Positions 62,701-64,000 of a stretch of DNA of 64,000 bases are shown piece after piece. The stretch lies in assembly GCA_003956705.1 (NCBI GenBank), contig QZCP01000006.1, positions 62,001 through 126,000 on the forward strand, in the 5' to 3' direction. The notes below the pieces were generated by a model, which searched no databases, had not been told where the DNA came from, and worked only from the letters and a program-made list of their open reading frames with translations. The stretch is from Brevipalpus yothersi (taxonomy: Eukaryota; Arthropoda; Arachnida; Trombidiformes; Tenuipalpidae). Position 1 is the stretch's first letter; each line of letters opens with the position of its first letter. The translations under genes and the position numbers were made by a program.

Positions 62701-64000
62701 ATATCACAAGGAGAAAATAACAGAATAATACAGCTATCAAGTGAAGACAGCTCTTAAGAACCTCGAAAAATCGGTCGAAATAGAATGAGAGAAACCTGTG
62801 AAGAGACTTAGGTTAATTTGTTATATTCTAGCTATAGAAGCATAATTTTGCAAGGACAGTTTCGTGCAATTATTTTTTGATTTTGAACTGTTGAATTTAG
62901 AATTTTTTGAATGAAAATATCATCAGATCATCGACTTTCTGAATGAACCTTCACAGAAATCGCAATATAAATTGAAATAGAACATCATTGAAATGATATA
63001 AATGGATTGCTTTTTATTTTGAATTTCTCATAGATCAAAAACCAAGCGAAAAATTGAAAATATCATTGTAGGAGTGTTCTCAAGAGAATTTGACTAGTTT
63101 TAGAATGAACTCTTATGTACAAATCTTGAATTCAATCAATGAGTTTTTACAGTTATTTGCGAGACTAAACTTTGGATGGAGCTTTTCTACTGAGAAAAAG
63201 TTTAGAATCACGATCATTTTGAGTCTCTGTAGTATTCAAAGCAAGAACATGATTCTATTGCCATGAGGTTCATTAAAATTCTTCGGAGAGCAAAAAGATG
63301 ATGCTTATTTGCGTAGAGTTTTACAGACTTTGTCTCAAATCCGCTTGATCAGTTATTCTTTTGGATGGCGATTTTGTTCAATAGTCTTTCTCTCAATCGA
63401 GTCGAAATTGTTCATACAAAGTTGAAAACTGCTTCTCTATGCTAGAGTAGATTTATTTTTTCGATTTCAATCTATGTTCCAGCATTTGATTCGCCATCAC
63501 ACGTGTACAGAATTCTAGTGAATCTCAACTCTCAGTTTTTTCCGGATAGTTCTTTCTCTCAACTGAATTTTCACTCTAATCTATTCGATTTACTCAGAAT
63601 TTAGGAGACGCTTTGAAGATTATTCAGCCCACTCAATAATGTGGATAAAGGAGAAAGAGATTTGTGAGCTTTTTCGAAAAAGAGGCGTTGATTTCAATCG
63701 ATTTCAATCTCTCCCTACTTGGAACCGAAAATGTTTTTGTATTCAATGCTATGATCAGAAAAGATTCCCCTATTAACAGTTACAGGCTCCTTACATTGCT
63801 AAAATGGAATCCTAAATCAATCGAATTTGGGATGAAAAATTCTCATGAACACTAGTTGATGAATGAATGAATGATGAGCTTTCGAAAATTATTTCCAATG
63901 AATTTTAATACAAAAGCACACAGGAAAGCGAAGAAAAATTTTGATGAAGCAAAGTTCTAGGTACTGGTTGAAACTTCTTCTCATGCTCTCATTTTTGTGT

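Larger units (their letters stand above)
58030..64000. other. Presumed ChAT intron, no exon recognised
   Basis: 6 kb of AT-rich sequence following the ChAT donor. The next ChAT exon, which should begin with a residue stretch like V-S-E/D-W-W, was not found. GA and CT tracts lie at 58957-59021 and 59693-59727. ORFs here are short and unlike any family I know. Confidence 0.5.

Overview
This is nuclear DNA from an arthropod, most likely a mite or other chelicerate. Genes are split by introns with GT-AG boundaries. The DNA is AT-rich and loaded with long (CT)n/(GA)n tracts, with one 125-base assembly gap inside such a tract. The gene content fits an arthropod: a gustatory-receptor-family protein, a chitin-binding type-2 (CBM14) protein, PAN-domain exons of the cuticle type, and a GM2-activator-like lipid-binding protein. 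The species cannot be fixed from the sequence alone.

Layout. 1-19.3 kb is gene-poor and repeat-rich, with two minus-strand genes: a secreted PAN-domain gene (exons at 10.1, 9.3-9.6 and 4.4 kb, continuing past what I can trace) and a GM2-activator-like gene (exons at 19.1-19.3, 18.8-19.0 and 17.6-17.7 kb, last exon uncertain). A foldback (inverted repeat) element sits at 12.3-12.8 kb. 21.7-38.3 kb is a dense housekeeping block: Rab11 (+), FAM98 (-), TAF7 (+), RacGAP1/MgcRacGAP (-), Mff (+), a secreted CBM14 protein (+) and dynamin (+, seven coding exons). FAM98/TAF7 and RacGAP1/Mff are head-to-head pairs; Rab11/FAM98 and TAF7/RacGAP1 are tail-to-tail. 40.1-41.9 kb holds a four-exon gustatory-receptor-like gene (+).

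47.9-58.0 kb is the cholinergic gene locus: the vesicular acetylcholine transporter (VAChT, two coding exons) followed 8 kb downstream on the same strand by a choline acetyltransferase (ChAT) exon. This order matches the known arrangement in which VAChT lies within the first intron of ChAT. The rest of ChAT would lie beyond the right edge. 58.0-64.0 kb shows no further exon I can recognise.

Functional links: Rab11 and dynamin both serve membrane traffic; dynamin-family DRP1 is the partner of Mff at mitochondria; VAChT and ChAT form one neurotransmitter pathway. These are associations of known families; nothing suggests an operon. Candidate novelties are a FAM98 lacking its N-terminal domain, the foldback element, a secreted-type ORF between VAChT and ChAT, an intermediate-filament-like small ORF, and an alternative terminal exon in the PAN gene.
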